In this document: positions 34,985 through 43,697 of the stretch, piece after piece | Layout: every line of letters starts with the position of its first letter | Position numbering within the stretch: position 1 is the first letter of the stretch | Assembly: GCF_029814175.1 (NCBI RefSeq) | Contig: NZ_CP122312.1 | Span: forward strand, 2,542,001 to 2,606,000 | Length of the DNA stretch: 64,000 bases | Direction: 5' to 3' | Source of the DNA: Halospeciosus flavus | Lineage (GTDB): Archaea; Halobacteriota; Halobacteria; Halobacteriales; Halobacteriaceae | Made by a program: the position numbers and the translations under genes | Notes under the pieces: generated by a model | What the model saw: the letters and a program-made list of their open reading frames with translations, nothing else | The model's database searches: none | Told to the model about the DNA's origin: nothing

Positions 34985-36000
34985 TGGGTCAGTCCACCCT
35001 CCCGGCCGAGTTCGGCGAGGAGGTGCGAGAGGTGGACGCGGTCGCTGGTCCCCTCGTTCAGGTCGAGGTCGATCTCGCCCGCGAAGCGGTGGAGTTCGGC
35101 CAACTCGTCGCCGCCGTAGCGGGAGCGCCCGATGCGGAGGACGTCGCGGAGGATCTCCTCGCCGTCCATCCCCTCGTCGACGAGGAGGTCGTCGAGCGTC
35201 TTGCGTGCGTCCGTGAACTCGCCGGCCTCGGCGTCGTCGAGCATCTCCTTGATCTGGTCGTCCGCGCCGACGTCCTGCAGGGCGCCGTGGGCGGCGTCCA
35301 TCGTGACCTCGTCGGCCTCCTCGTAGGCGGCCTGGGCGGCGAGGATGGCTTTCCGGAGGTTCCCGCCGGCGTAGCCCGCGACGTAGCGCAGGCCGTCGTC
35401 GTCGTAGTCGACGTCCTCGGCTTCGACGATGTCTTCGAGGACGGAGACGGTCTCCTCGGTCGTCGGCGCACGCACCGAGACGGGGAAACACCGCGAGCGG
35501 ATGGGCGGGATGAGCTTCGTGGGCTGGCGCGTCGTGATGACGAACTGCGTCGCCTCGTGGTGGCGTTCCATCACGCGGCGGAGCGCCTGCTGGAAGTCCT
35601 CGCGGATGGCCTCGGCGTTGTCGAGGAGGATGGTGTTGTAGCTCCCCGACACCGGCGGGTAGCTCGCGGACTCCTTGAGGACGTGGTTGATGAGGTCCGC
35701 CTTCGAGGAGTTGCGGCGGCGCTTCGGCGAGATGAAGTGCTCGAAGCGGGGGTCGTTGGCGACCTCCTTCTTGGTCATGTCGAAGAAGTCGGCGACGTTC
35801 AACTCCACGAGGTCGGACTCGTCCTCGTGGGCGGCGTCGGCGAGCGCGCGGACGGCGGCCGTCTTCCCCGCGCCCACGGGACCGTGGATCACGAGGTTCA
35901 CGGGTTCGTCGACGGCGTCGTGCAGGCGGTCGCGGACCTCCTCCTGCGGGAGGTCGTCGAGCGACGGCGCGTGCACGTCGGTCCAGAGCGGAGCGTCCAT
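34981..36000 (-). CDS. Second RFC-type clamp-loader subunit
   Basis: The AAA+ protein (339 residues) is related to RFC small subunits: Walker A IHGPVGAGKTAAV, sensor FVITTRQPTKLI, an arginine-finger-like RSRCFPVSV and a C-terminal collar domain. The Walker B is degenerate (ILLDNAEAI, Asn where catalytic Glu is usual), suggesting a regulatory or non-hydrolysing position in the loader. Haloarchaea encode more than one RFC small-type subunit. It is coupled to a downstream Nudix gene by a 4-nt overlap. Confidence 0.9.
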   Translation of the reverse strand: MDAPLWTDVHAPSLDDLPQEEVRDRLHDAVDEPVNLVIHGPVGAGKTAAVRALADAAHEDESDLVELNVADFFDMTKKEVANDPRFEHFISPKRRRNSSKADLINHVLKESASYPPVSGSYNTILLDNAEAIREDFQQALRRVMERHHEATQFVITTRQPTKLIPPIRSRCFPVSVRAPTTEETVSVLEDIVEAEDVDYDDDGLRYVAGYAGGNLRKAILAAQAAYEEADEVTMDAAHGALQDVGADDQIKEMLDDAEAGEFTDARKTLDDLLVDEGMDGEEILRDVLRIGRSRYGGDELAELHRFAGEIDLDLNEGTSDRVHLSHLLAELGREGGLTQ

Positions 36001-36062
36001 TATGACTCCGTAGCCGCTCGGCGGAAAAGAATCGGTCGGTTAGCCGCGACGCGGGCGGTCCG

Positions 36063-37154
36063 TCAGCCCGACGTCGTGGTCGTCGTTGTCGTAGTCGTGG
36101 TCGTCTGTCCGTCCTTCTTGTCGCCGTCCTTCGCCTGCTTCTCGGCCTCGAAGACGACTTCCGTCTCGTACTCGCCCTTCACCACGACGACTTCGACGGT
36201 CTCGTCGGGGATGTGGGCGACGACCTGCCCGCTGGCGTTGGTGACGCCGACGGTCTCGCCGTTCACCTTCACGGTCGCGTTCGCGACGGCGGAGCCGTTC
36301 TTCGTGACGGTGAACGTGGCGTTCTCGCCGACGGTGAGGTTCGTGTGCGAGACGTCGAACGCGGCTTCACCCTTCTGCTTCGCGTCCTTCTTCTCGACTG
36401 CTTTCACGTCCTTGCCGGCGCCGGTCTGGCTGATGACCGGTCGGACGATGTACTTGTCGCCCGCCTGGTGGACCATCATGTCGTAGACGAACGTGACGGT
36501 CTCGTTGGGCGCGACGGTGAACTCGGAGTGGACCTGGAGCTTCTGGCTCGGGACCTTCACGTCCACGTGCTCACCGGACTTCAGCGTCCCCTCGGCGTTC
36601 TTCACGTAGACGAACACCTTGTCGTAGTCGTCGGCGGGGACCTGCAGGTCGCCGAGCAGCGTGGCGTTCTCGCCCTGCAGTTCGGTCAGGTCGACCGTGG
36701 TGTCGTCGATGTCCTTCAGGATCCACGACTTGCCCTTGTAGCCGTCGCCGGCCTTCTCGTCGCCGTCACCGGCTGTCGTGGTGGTCGTCGTTTCGTTCGT
36801 CGTGGTGGTCGTGGTCGTCTCGTTCTCCGACGTCGTGGTCGTCGTGGTGTTGTTCGCCTGCCGGACGACGACCGCGGCGCTCTCGTTCGTCTCGCCGTCG
36901 CTCGTCCCGGACTCGCTGACGTTCGCCCGGTGGAGTCCGATCTGCGTGACGGTGACGTTCAGGCTCGCGAAGTCCTCGATGGCGCCCGGTCGGTCGCTCA
37001 CGTAGAAGTTGACCGTCCCAGTGCGTTCGGCGGTCTGCGTCGTGGTCGTCTGCTGTGTCGTCGTCTGCGTCGTCGTGCCGCCCGGTCCGCCGGCACAACC
37101 GGCGAGGACGAGGAGGGCGGCCATCGCGACCGCAGCTAATGCTTTTCGTGCCAT
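36063..37154 (-). CDS. DUF4382-type lipoprotein, paralogue of 9129-10040
   Basis: The signal ends in the lipobox VLAGC, then a Thr/Gln-rich spacer (TTTQTTTQQTTTTQT), a DUF4382 domain (GTVNFYVSDRPGAIEDFASL...VDLTELQGENATLLGDLQV) interrupted by a Thr/Asn-rich insert, and an Ig-like domain (GENATFTVTKNGSAVANATV) with a Thr-rich end. It shares domain order and whole motifs with the lipoprotein at 9129 and adds two Thr-rich low-complexity stretches. ATG 37154 begins the signal; ATG 37172 is an alternative six codons upstream. Confidence 0.8.
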   Translation of the reverse strand: MARKALAAVAMAALLVLAGCAGGPGGTTTQTTTQQTTTTQTAERTGTVNFYVSDRPGAIEDFASLNVTVTQIGLHRANVSESGTSDGETNESAAVVVRQANNTTTTTTSENETTTTTTTNETTTTTTAGDGDEKAGDGYKGKSWILKDIDDTTVDLTELQGENATLLGDLQVPADDYDKVFVYVKNAEGTLKSGEHVDVKVPSQKLQVHSEFTVAPNETVTFVYDMMVHQAGDKYIVRPVISQTGAGKDVKAVEKKDAKQKGEAAFDVSHTNLTVGENATFTVTKNGSAVANATVKVNGETVGVTNASGQVVAHIPDETVEVVVVKGEYETEVVFEAEKQAKDGDKKDGQTTTTTTTTTTTSG

Positions 37155-37240
37155 GTCTCGTCCATCGTCCATCGAGCGTGTAAAGTCCGGTGGCCATCGC
37201 GCTGAAACGATTGAGGCGCTAACACGTCCGTCGGCGCTCA

Positions 37241-37470
37241 CCGTTCGGAGATTCTCACTCGCTCCCTGCGGTGGCTCACGGGTCGTCGCGTTCGCTCCTT
37301 CCCGTTCGCGTTCCCGAGATTCTCGACGGCTCACGATGTTCGTTGTCTCCGAATCTCGCTCGTTCCGAATCTCGCTACTCGCGTGTCGCGTCACTCGCTT
37401 CACTCGTTCGCTCCCGCTCGTCGTTCGGAGATTCTCACTCGCTCCCTGCGGTCGCTCGTTCCGAATCTCC
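37241..37470. repeat. Cluster of GGAGATTC-type palindromes with a 180-bp direct repeat
   Basis: The 360-bp gap between the lipoprotein gene and rnz holds GGAGATTC at 37247 and 37427, GAGATTC at 37316, and GAATCTC at 37351, 37367 and 37463, plus many CTCGCT runs. A stretch of about 36 bp starting at 37242 recurs at 37422 with one mismatch, a spacing of exactly 180 bp. The arms can fold into nested hairpins. No gene is supported in this stretch; frames through it are repeats read as protein. Confidence 0.7.
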
Positions 37471-37514
37471 TGCCTTCCGAAGCGGGTTTACCCATCCCAC
37501 CCTTCGTCTCGACC

Positions 37515-38438
37515 ATGACTCTTCGCGTCACCTTTCTCGGGACCAGCGGGGCCGTTCCGACCACGGAACGGAGTCCGAGTTCCGTCTTCGTCCGCCGAGA
37601 GGGCGACTCTCTCCTCTTCGACGCGGGCGAGGGGACCCAACGGCAGATGATGCGCTTCGGCGTCGGTTTCGACGTCTCGGACATCTTCGTCACGCACGCC
37701 CACGGCGACCACGTCCTCGGACTCCCGGGACTCGTTCAGACCTGGGACTTCAACGGTCGTGACGACCCACTGACGATTCACTGCCCGCAGGGGACCGCCT
37801 CGAACCTCGACGACCTCGTCCACGCGGTCGGCTCGACCCCCTCGTTTCCGGTGCACCTGAACGAGGTGTCGGCAGGCGACGTCGCAGTCGAGCGCGAGGA
37901 GTACGAAATTCGGGCGTTCGAGGTCCAGCACCGGACCCGCGCGGTTGGCTACGTCCTCGACGAGTTCGACCGGAAGGGACGGTTCGACCGCGAACACGCA
38001 GAAGAACTCGGCGTTCCCGTCGGCCCGAAGTTCTCGACGCTCCACGAGGGCGAACCGGTCGAACTCGAAGACGGGACCGTCGTCGAACCCGAGCAGGTCG
38101 TCGGCGACCCGCGTCCGGGCCGGACGGTCGTCTACACGGGGGACACCCGACCGGTCGACGCGACCGTCGAGGCGGCCGAGGACGCCGACCTGCTGATCCA
38201 CGACGCCACCTTCTCGGACGACATGACGGACCGCGCCCGGACGACCGGCCACTCGACGGCCGGCGAGGCCGGGGAAATCGCCGACTGGGCGGACGTGCGA
38301 CGACTCGCGCTGACGCACATCTCCTCGCGCTACGCGGGCGACGTCGGGATGTTGAAAGACCAGGCGGAGTCGGTGTTCTCGGGCGAGACGTTCGTCGCAC
38401 ACGACGGCTACGAACTCGACGTCCCGTTTCCGGAGTAA
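37515..38438 (+). CDS. rnz: Ribonuclease Z (tRNA 3'-processing endonuclease)
   Basis: RNase Z removes 3' trailers from tRNA precursors. The metallo-beta-lactamase core shows LGTSGAVPTTERSPSS, the metal motif THAHGDHVLGLPG, YTGDTRP, HDATFSDDM and the final histidine motif LTHISSRY. At 307 residues it is the short form, which works as a dimer. ATG 37515 lies about 30 nt after a GGTTTACCC promoter-like stretch. The gene begins just after the palindrome cluster. Confidence 0.95.
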   Translation: MTLRVTFLGTSGAVPTTERSPSSVFVRREGDSLLFDAGEGTQRQMMRFGVGFDVSDIFVTHAHGDHVLGLPGLVQTWDFNGRDDPLTIHCPQGTASNLDDLVHAVGSTPSFPVHLNEVSAGDVAVEREEYEIRAFEVQHRTRAVGYVLDEFDRKGRFDREHAEELGVPVGPKFSTLHEGEPVELEDGTVVEPEQVVGDPRPGRTVVYTGDTRPVDATVEAAEDADLLIHDATFSDDMTDRARTTGHSTAGEAGEIADWADVRRLALTHISSRYAGDVGMLKDQAESVFSGETFVAHDGYELDVPFPE

Positions 38439-38829
38439 AAGGCACGGCGGGGGGAGCGCCCGGAGACGCAGGGTGGAACGGTGGGGTGGGCTTCGACTCG
38501 ACGGACGCTCCCGTGTCGACGGGTGCTCGGCAGAGGCCCGTCGACGGGTCTTCGACGCCGAATCGGTGGTGGGGACCGACCGGCGTCCTGGCAGTCGTTC
38601 AGCCGGGTGGGACGGCCGAACGGTATTCCGGCGGTGTACCGGATGCGGCTCGGGCGGGGCGACTGCCCCAATCCACCGTAGGCCACGTTCCTCCTTCTAC
38701 TTACCTACCGACACGTCGGGACGTGCTCGGTGCTACGGTCCCCACGTCCTGTCCCCACCCGACAGATTTTGTCCACCCACCTAGCCGAATGCGATTAAGC
38801 TTAACACCGTCCGTGTGTAAGTCGGGGTG
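38439..38829. other. 391-bp gap, no gene supported
   Basis: Between rnz and the regulator at 38830 all frames give low-quality, Arg/Pro-rich translations. The stretch contains repeated GTCGACGGG and a short GC hairpin near 38657-38672 (GGGCGGGGCGACTGCCCC). The last 40 bp hold a TTAAGCTTA promoter-like box near 38796. It shows none of the conserved cores of RNase P, SRP or tRNA genes that I know. A small RNA is possible, but I see no positive evidence. Confidence 0.4.
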
Positions 38830-39615
38830 ATGGCAGATCGGCCAGACGAAGGCGTCGCCCCCGTCCTCAAGTCGCTCGCGGACAACGCCGACCTCCTCGA
38901 GCGGCTCCTCGACGGCCCCGCTCGGAAGCAGGCGCTGGCGTGCGAACTCGACCTCTCTCCCAAGACGGTCTACCGGCGGGCGCGTCAGCTCCGCGACTAC
39001 GACCTCGTCGAGCGTTGTGAGGAGGGATACCGCCTCACCGCGACCGGCCGCTTCCACGCCGAACTCTACCGCGAGGCGGCCGACCTCTCCGGACACCTCT
39101 ACGACGGCGGCGACCTCTTCGACGATCTCGACCACGACGAACTCCCGCCGCCGGAGATATTCGCCGACGCGGACGTCATCCGGTCGAACCCGGTCGCCCC
39201 GAACCAGCCGCTCCGCCGCTTCGAGGAGGTCGTCCAGGAGGCGGACGTCCTCCGTGGGTTCTCGCTCGTCGTCTTCCCGGAGTACGTCGAGACGTTCCAT
39301 CAGGAGATCGTCGAGGGTGGGTTGCAGGCGGACCTCCTCCTCAGCGAGTCGATGCTCGACCCGGTCACCGAGGACTTCACCGAGCAGTTCACCGAGGTCC
39401 TCGACGCCGAGAACGCGACGTTCTTCCTCACCGACGCCGAGATCACCTACACCGGCATCGTCGTCACCGAACCCGAGCGCCGCGCGCTGCTCGTCGTCTA
39501 CGCGCCCGGCGGTGGACTCCGCGGCGTCATCGACACGACGCACCCGACGGCCGTCGAGTGGGTCGCCGACCGCTACGACGCCTACCTCGCCGACGCCGAA
39601 CCGGTCCAGGGCTGA
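38830..39615 (+). CDS. Winged-helix transcription regulator (FilR1/DUF1724-like)
   Basis: Residues about 8-70 form a winged helix (LLDGPARKQALACELDLSPKTVYRRARQL), the rest an alpha/beta domain resembling the FilR1 middle domain (EEVVQEADVLRGFSLVVFP, DAEITYTGIVVTEPERRALLVVY). Such proteins are common haloarchaeal regulators with unknown ligands. ATG 38830 directly follows a GTG that could start one codon earlier. A TTAAGCTTA box lies about 30 nt upstream. Confidence 0.8.
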   Translation: MADRPDEGVAPVLKSLADNADLLERLLDGPARKQALACELDLSPKTVYRRARQLRDYDLVERCEEGYRLTATGRFHAELYREAADLSGHLYDGGDLFDDLDHDELPPPEIFADADVIRSNPVAPNQPLRRFEEVVQEADVLRGFSLVVFPEYVETFHQEIVEGGLQADLLLSESMLDPVTEDFTEQFTEVLDAENATFFLTDAEITYTGIVVTEPERRALLVVYAPGGGLRGVIDTTHPTAVEWVADRYDAYLADAEPVQG

Positions 39616-39652
39616 GGCCGACAGCCGGCGATTTCCGGCGTCTCGCCGTGAA

Positions 39653-39660
39653 CTTATATT
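39653..39660 (+). promoter_or_regulatory. TATA box of the DUF460-type gene
   Basis: CTTATATT ends 24 nt before GTG 39684. The spacing supports both a leaderless mRNA and this GTG as the true start. Confidence 0.55.
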
Positions 39661-39683
39661 TCACAATCCCGTACACGGAGACC

Positions 39684-41654
39684 GTGAGTACCCGTACGAG
39701 TGCGCTGGACGCGCTGGTCTACGGCGTCGACGTCCAGTCCGGCGACGTGCGTGGCGATTCGCCCTCCTACGCCCTCGTCGTCTTCGACGGCGAGTCCGTC
39801 GAGCGCGACGTCGTCTCCCGGCGTAAACTCCTCCGATTGGTCGAGCGCGACGAACCCGACATCCTCGCGACCGACAACATGTACGAACTGGCCGAGGACA
39901 AGGACGCGCTCGTCCACTTCCTCCGCGGTCTCCCCGCGGCGACGAAACTCGTCCAGGTGACCGGCGACGAGCGTCCCGAACCCCTCTCGCGGGTGGCCAA
40001 GCGCCACGGCGTACCCTACGGGAAGGAACCGATGAAGGAGGCCGAGGCCGCCGCCCGCCTCGCCGCCCGCAACGTCGGCCACGAGGTCTCCGCGTTCACC
40101 GACGAGACCGAGATCAAGGTCTCCCGCGGTCGCTCGACCGGGAAGGGCGGGTGGAGTCAGGACCGCTACACCCGCCGCATCCACGGCAACGTCAAACGCG
40201 AGACCCGGAACGTCGAGAGCGAACTCGACGGCGCCGGTCTCGACTACGAGAAGGACGTCACCGAGAAGTACGGCGGCTACTCGAACGCGGTCTTCACCGT
40301 CCAGGGCCGGATGGAGGAGATACCGGTCTCCGGCCACCGCTCGGGCGACACCCGCGTCGAAGTCGAACCGGTCCGCCGCGACGGCATCGAGTTCCGGCCG
40401 CTCGCGCGGCGTCGCGACCACGTCTTCGTCGGCATCGACCCTGGGACCACCACCGCGGTCGCCCTCGTCGACATCGACGGGCGCGTCCTCGACGTTCTGA
40501 GCACCCGGACCGCCGACACGGCCGACGTCATCGAGTGGATCATCGAGCACGGCCGGCCGGTGCTCGTCGCCGCCGACGTGACCCCGATGCCCGAGACAGT
40601 CGAGAAGTTCCGCCGGAGTTTCGACGCCGCCGGGTGGGAACCCGACTCGGACCTCCCGGTCGACGAGAAGCAACACCGGACCCGCGAGGAGGGCTACGAC
40701 AACGACCACGAGCGCGACGCGATGGCCGCGGCGCTGTTCGCCCACGACGACCACGCCGACCAGATTCGGCGGGTAACCCAGAAGATTCCCCCGCAGGTCG
40801 AACGCGACACGGTCGTCGCGCGGGTCGTCGGCGGCGAGGAGTCCGTCGAGGCGGTCGTCGCGGACCTCACGGGCACCGAGGAGGAAGCAGACGAGGAAGA
40901 GACCGAACACACCGAGCGCGAACTCACCGACGACGAGAAGCGCATCCGGGACCTGGAGTCCCAGGTCGAGCGTCTCAAGTCCTACGTCTCGGACCTCGAA
41001 GAGACGGTCGAGGAGAAAGACGCGCGTATCGACGAACTCGAAGACGAACTCTCCGAGGCCCGCCGCGAGGAGCGCAAGGAGGCCCGCGAACGTCGCGAGA
41101 TTACCCGACTGGAGTGGAAGAACGCGCAACTCGAAGAGCAACTCGAAGCGGCCGAGGAGCGCGCCGAGGAGATGTCCGAGAAGTTCGAGCGCCTCAAGGA
41201 GATCTGGAAACTCGACCACTCGAACCTCTCGAGCGTCGACGCGGAGGGGAACTTCGTCGCGGTCAAGCCCGTCCCGAAGTTCACGACGGACGCCCTCGAG
41301 GCGACCCACGAGGAGTACGGCATCGCGCAGGGCGACGTCGTCTTCCTCCGTGACGCCTCCGGTGCGGGCCGCCGAACCGCGGAACGACTCGCCGAGTTCG
41401 ACCCGCGACTCGTCCTGAAGACCGGCGGCGCCATCTCGGACGCCGCCGACGAGGTGCTGTTCGAGCACGACATCCCCGTCGCAGAGGCCGACGGCGTCCG
41501 TATCCGAGAGATAGACGACCTCGCTATCGCCGTCGAGAACGACGTCGAGGACGCCATCGCCGACTGGGAGGACCGCCGCGTCGAACGCGAGAAGGAGCAG
41601 AAAGAAGAGCAGATCGACCAGATCATCAGCGAACACCGGGCCGACCGGGACTGA
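39684..41654 (+). CDS. DUF460 (COG2433-type) RNase H-fold protein with coiled coil
   Basis: The 656-residue protein has an N-terminal alpha/beta domain, a central RNase H/RuvC-like domain starting FVGIDPGTTTAVALVDIDG with the later acidic motif NDHERDAMAAALF, a long coiled coil (about residues 410-510, EERKEARERREITRLEWK) and a C-terminal domain. This is the COG2433/DUF460 architecture, conserved across archaea and uncharacterised. The RuvC-like acidic residues suggest nucleic-acid binding or cleavage. GTG 39684 is chosen from the TATA spacing. Confidence 0.85.
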   Translation: MSTRTSALDALVYGVDVQSGDVRGDSPSYALVVFDGESVERDVVSRRKLLRLVERDEPDILATDNMYELAEDKDALVHFLRGLPAATKLVQVTGDERPEPLSRVAKRHGVPYGKEPMKEAEAAARLAARNVGHEVSAFTDETEIKVSRGRSTGKGGWSQDRYTRRIHGNVKRETRNVESELDGAGLDYEKDVTEKYGGYSNAVFTVQGRMEEIPVSGHRSGDTRVEVEPVRRDGIEFRPLARRRDHVFVGIDPGTTTAVALVDIDGRVLDVLSTRTADTADVIEWIIEHGRPVLVAADVTPMPETVEKFRRSFDAAGWEPDSDLPVDEKQHRTREEGYDNDHERDAMAAALFAHDDHADQIRRVTQKIPPQVERDTVVARVVGGEESVEAVVADLTGTEEEADEEETEHTERELTDDEKRIRDLESQVERLKSYVSDLEETVEEKDARIDELEDELSEARREERKEARERREITRLEWKNAQLEEQLEAAEERAEEMSEKFERLKEIWKLDHSNLSSVDAEGNFVAVKPVPKFTTDALEATHEEYGIAQGDVVFLRDASGAGRRTAERLAEFDPRLVLKTGGAISDAADEVLFEHDIPVAEADGVRIREIDDLAIAVENDVEDAIADWEDRRVEREKEQKEEQIDQIISEHRADRD

Positions 41655-41743
41655 GCGGTCTTCTTCTCCCCCTCAGTCGAGCGACCGGGTGGCGACCAGA
41701 GTTTTGTCGGTCACGGGCGACACTCCGACGAGGTGAACGACGC

Positions 41744-42205
41744 GTGAGCGACCTCCAGTTGACGAGTCCGGTGTTCGACGACGGCGAACCGATTCCCGAC
41801 GAGTACGGCTACACGGCCAGGGACGTGAACCCGCCGCTCGACGTCTCGGGCGTGCCCGACGAGACCGAGTCGCTGGCGCTCGTCGTCGACGACCCCGACG
41901 CGGTCGAACCGGCGGGGAAGGTGTGGGACCACTGGGTCGTCTGGAACGTCGACCCCGGGAGAGAACACATTCCCGAGGAGTGGTCGCCGGAGTCCGAGGG
42001 CGCAGTCGAGGGGCAGAACGACTACGGCGAGCGTGGCTACGGCGGGCCGAATCCGCCGGATCGCCCGCACACCTACCGGTTCAGACTCTACGCGCTCGAC
42101 ACCGAACTCGACCTCCCGGCCGGGTCGACGAAGGCGGACCTCGAAGACGCGATGGCGGGCCACGTCCTCGCGGAGGCGGAACTCGACGGGACGTTCGCGC
42201 CCTGA
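41744..42205 (+). CDS. YbhB/YbcL-type PEBP family protein
   Basis: The 153-residue protein matches phosphatidylethanolamine-binding-protein relatives: GEPIPDEYGYTARDVNPPL, LALVVDDPDA, WDHWVVWNV, GERGYGGPNPPDRPHTY and the closing RLYALDTELDLPAG. The anion pocket residues (DDPD, GPNPP, HxY) are kept. No role is established in archaea. The start is GTG 41744. Confidence 0.92.
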   Translation: MSDLQLTSPVFDDGEPIPDEYGYTARDVNPPLDVSGVPDETESLALVVDDPDAVEPAGKVWDHWVVWNVDPGREHIPEEWSPESEGAVEGQNDYGERGYGGPNPPDRPHTYRFRLYALDTELDLPAGSTKADLEDAMAGHVLAEAELDGTFAP

Positions 42206-42258
42206 CTGCCCGGCACACTTCCAGAAGTCATTTCCTTAGTGGCCGTTTTTTCACCCCT

Positions 42259-43242
42259 ATGGACACTCACGACCTCGTCACCCGCAACGCCGCGGAGGTC
42301 GTCACCGAGGAGGAGGTGGAGGCGCTCGCCGCCGACCCCGAGGGGAAACGGGCCTACGTCGGCTACGAACCCTCCGGCGTCCTCCACATCGGACACCTCC
42401 TGACGGCGAACAAACTCATCGACCTCCAGCAGGCCGGCTTCGAAGTGGTCGTCCTCCTCGCGGACGTCCACGCCTACCTCAACGACAAGGGGACGTTCGA
42501 GGAGATCCGCGACACGGCCGACCAGATGAAAGAGCAGTTCCTCGCCTACGGGTTGGACGAGGAGAACACCGAGTTCGTCCTCGGCTCCTCCTACCAACTC
42601 GACGAGGACTACGAACTCGACCTCCACAGCATGCAGGTCGAGACGTCGCTCAAGCGCGCCCAGCGCGCGATGGCCGAACTGCAGGGCGGCGACACCGCGA
42701 AGGTGAGCCACGTCGTCTACCCGCTGATGCAGGCCCTCGACATCGAGTACCTCGACCTGGACCTCGCGGTCGGCGGGATGGACCAACGGAAGGTCCACAT
42801 GCTCGCACGCGAGGAACTCCCGAACGTCGGCTACGAGGCCCGACCGTGTCTCCACACGCCCATCGTCGGCGACCTGGAGACGGGCGAGGGAAAGATGTCC
42901 TCCAGCACGGGGACGACCATCTCGATGGAGGACTCGACCGAGGAGATCGAGGAGAAGGTGAACTCGGCGTTCTGCCCGCCGACGCGCGACCCCGAGGGCG
43001 ACCTCGTGAACCCGGTCCTGGAACTGTTCCAGTACCACGTCTTCCCACGCTTCGAGGAGGTCGTCGTCGAGCGTCCCGAACAGTACGGCGGCGACCTCGA
43101 GTACACGGACTACGAGTCGCTGGCTGCGGACCTGGAGTCCGGCGAACTCCACCCGGCCGACGCGAAGTCGGCGCTCGCGGACTACCTCGACCGACTCGTC
43201 GAACCCGGTCGCGAGAAACTCCGCGAACTCAGAGGCGAGTAG
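42259..43242 (+). CDS. tyrS: Tyrosyl-tRNA synthetase
   Basis: This class I synthetase charges tRNA-Tyr. The HIGH motif is LHIGHLL (H43-H46); the KMSKS motif is [10 protein letters not shown] (near 211-218). Tyrosine-pocket elements YVGYEPSG and [14 protein letters not shown] fit archaeal TyrRS. At 327 residues it has the archaeal/eukaryal length and lacks the bacterial C-terminal S4 domain. An 8-bp stem hairpin follows the stop. Confidence 0.95.
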   Translation: MDTHDLVTRNAAEVVTEEEVEALAADPEGKRAYVGYEPSGVLHIGHLLTANKLIDLQQAGFEVVVLLADVHAYLNDKGTFEEIRDTADQMKEQFLAYGLDEENTEFVLGSSYQLDEDYELDLHSMQVETSLKRAQRAMAELQGGDTAKVSHVVYPLMQALDIEYLDLDLAVGGMDQRKVHMLAREELPNVGYEARPCLHTPIVGDLETGEGKMSSSTGTTISMEDSTEEIEEKVNSAFCPPTRDPEGDLVNPVLELFQYHVFPRFEEVVVERPEQYGGDLEYTDYESLAADLESGELHPADAKSALADYLDRLVEPGREKLRELRGE

Positions 43243-43251
43243 GGCGAACAC

Positions 43252-43286
43252 GACGGCGCGGACGCGTCTCGAACCGGTGCGCCGTC
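43252..43286 (+). terminator. Hairpin after tyrS
   Basis: GACGGCGC (43252-43259) pairs perfectly with GCGCCGTC (43279-43286) around a 19-nt loop, 10 nt after the tyrS stop. There is no T-run directly after it, so termination is only a possibility. Confidence 0.3.
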
Positions 43287-43379
43287 GGATTTCGCGGCCC
43301 GGTCCGTGCCGTTCTCAGGGCACGCCATCCAGTGGTTCCGTTCCCGTATTTGAATTCTCGCAAGCGTCTTCCCCACGGG

Positions 43380-43386
43380 TTTAAAC
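43380..43386 (+). promoter_or_regulatory. TATA box of the aIF1A-rio1 operon
   Basis: TTTAAAC lies 23-30 nt before the ATG of aIF1A (43410), predicting a leaderless transcript that also carries rio1. Confidence 0.55.
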
Positions 43387-43409
43387 ACCTCCCGCACCAA
43401 TATTCGAGT

Positions 43410-43697
43410 ATGAGCGACGACGAAGGGAGCCGCAAGAACCTGCGGATGCCCGACGAGGACGAAGTGTTCGCCGAGGTGACGGACATGCTCGGCGCGAACC
43501 GAGTCAAAGTCCGATGCGCCGACGGCAAAGAGCGCACCGCTCGCATCCCCGGCCGGATGCAAAAGCGCATCTGGATCCGTGAGGGCGACATCGTCCTCGT
43601 CGAACCGTGGGACTGGCAGGACGAGAAGGCCGACGTCGTCTGGCGCTACGAGAAGTCCGACGCCGAACAACTGCAAGAAGAGGGGCACATCCAATAG
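43410..43697 (+). CDS. eif1A: Translation initiation factor aIF1A
   Basis: aIF1A binds the A site of the small ribosomal subunit and helps start-codon selection. The 95-residue OB-fold protein shows [40 protein letters not shown] and the acidic C-terminus typical of the family. The TATA box about 25 nt upstream confirms ATG 43410. Its stop overlaps the GTG start of rio1 by one base. Confidence 0.95.
   Translation: MSDDEGSRKNLRMPDEDEVFAEVTDMLGANRVKVRCADGKERTARIPGRMQKRIWIREGDIVLVEPWDWQDEKADVVWRYEKSDAEQLQEEGHIQ

Noticed and set aside
37241..37514. Protein-coding frames upstream of rnz
   Set aside because: They are translations of palindromic repeats (Ser/Leu/Arg-rich) and lack any start signal.
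38701..39543. 280-residue open frame opposite the winged-helix regulator
   Set aside because: Antisense shadow; the plus-strand frame has a real HTH and haloarchaeal composition.
39654..41636. 660-residue open frame opposite the DUF460-type gene
   Set aside because: Mirror frame of a gene with strong domain evidence; no motif and unnatural Val/Leu/Asp composition.
43243..43409. tRNA gene between tyrS and aIF1A
   Set aside because: The GC-rich hairpin there does not form a cloverleaf, and no T-loop or CCA-proximal pairing is present.
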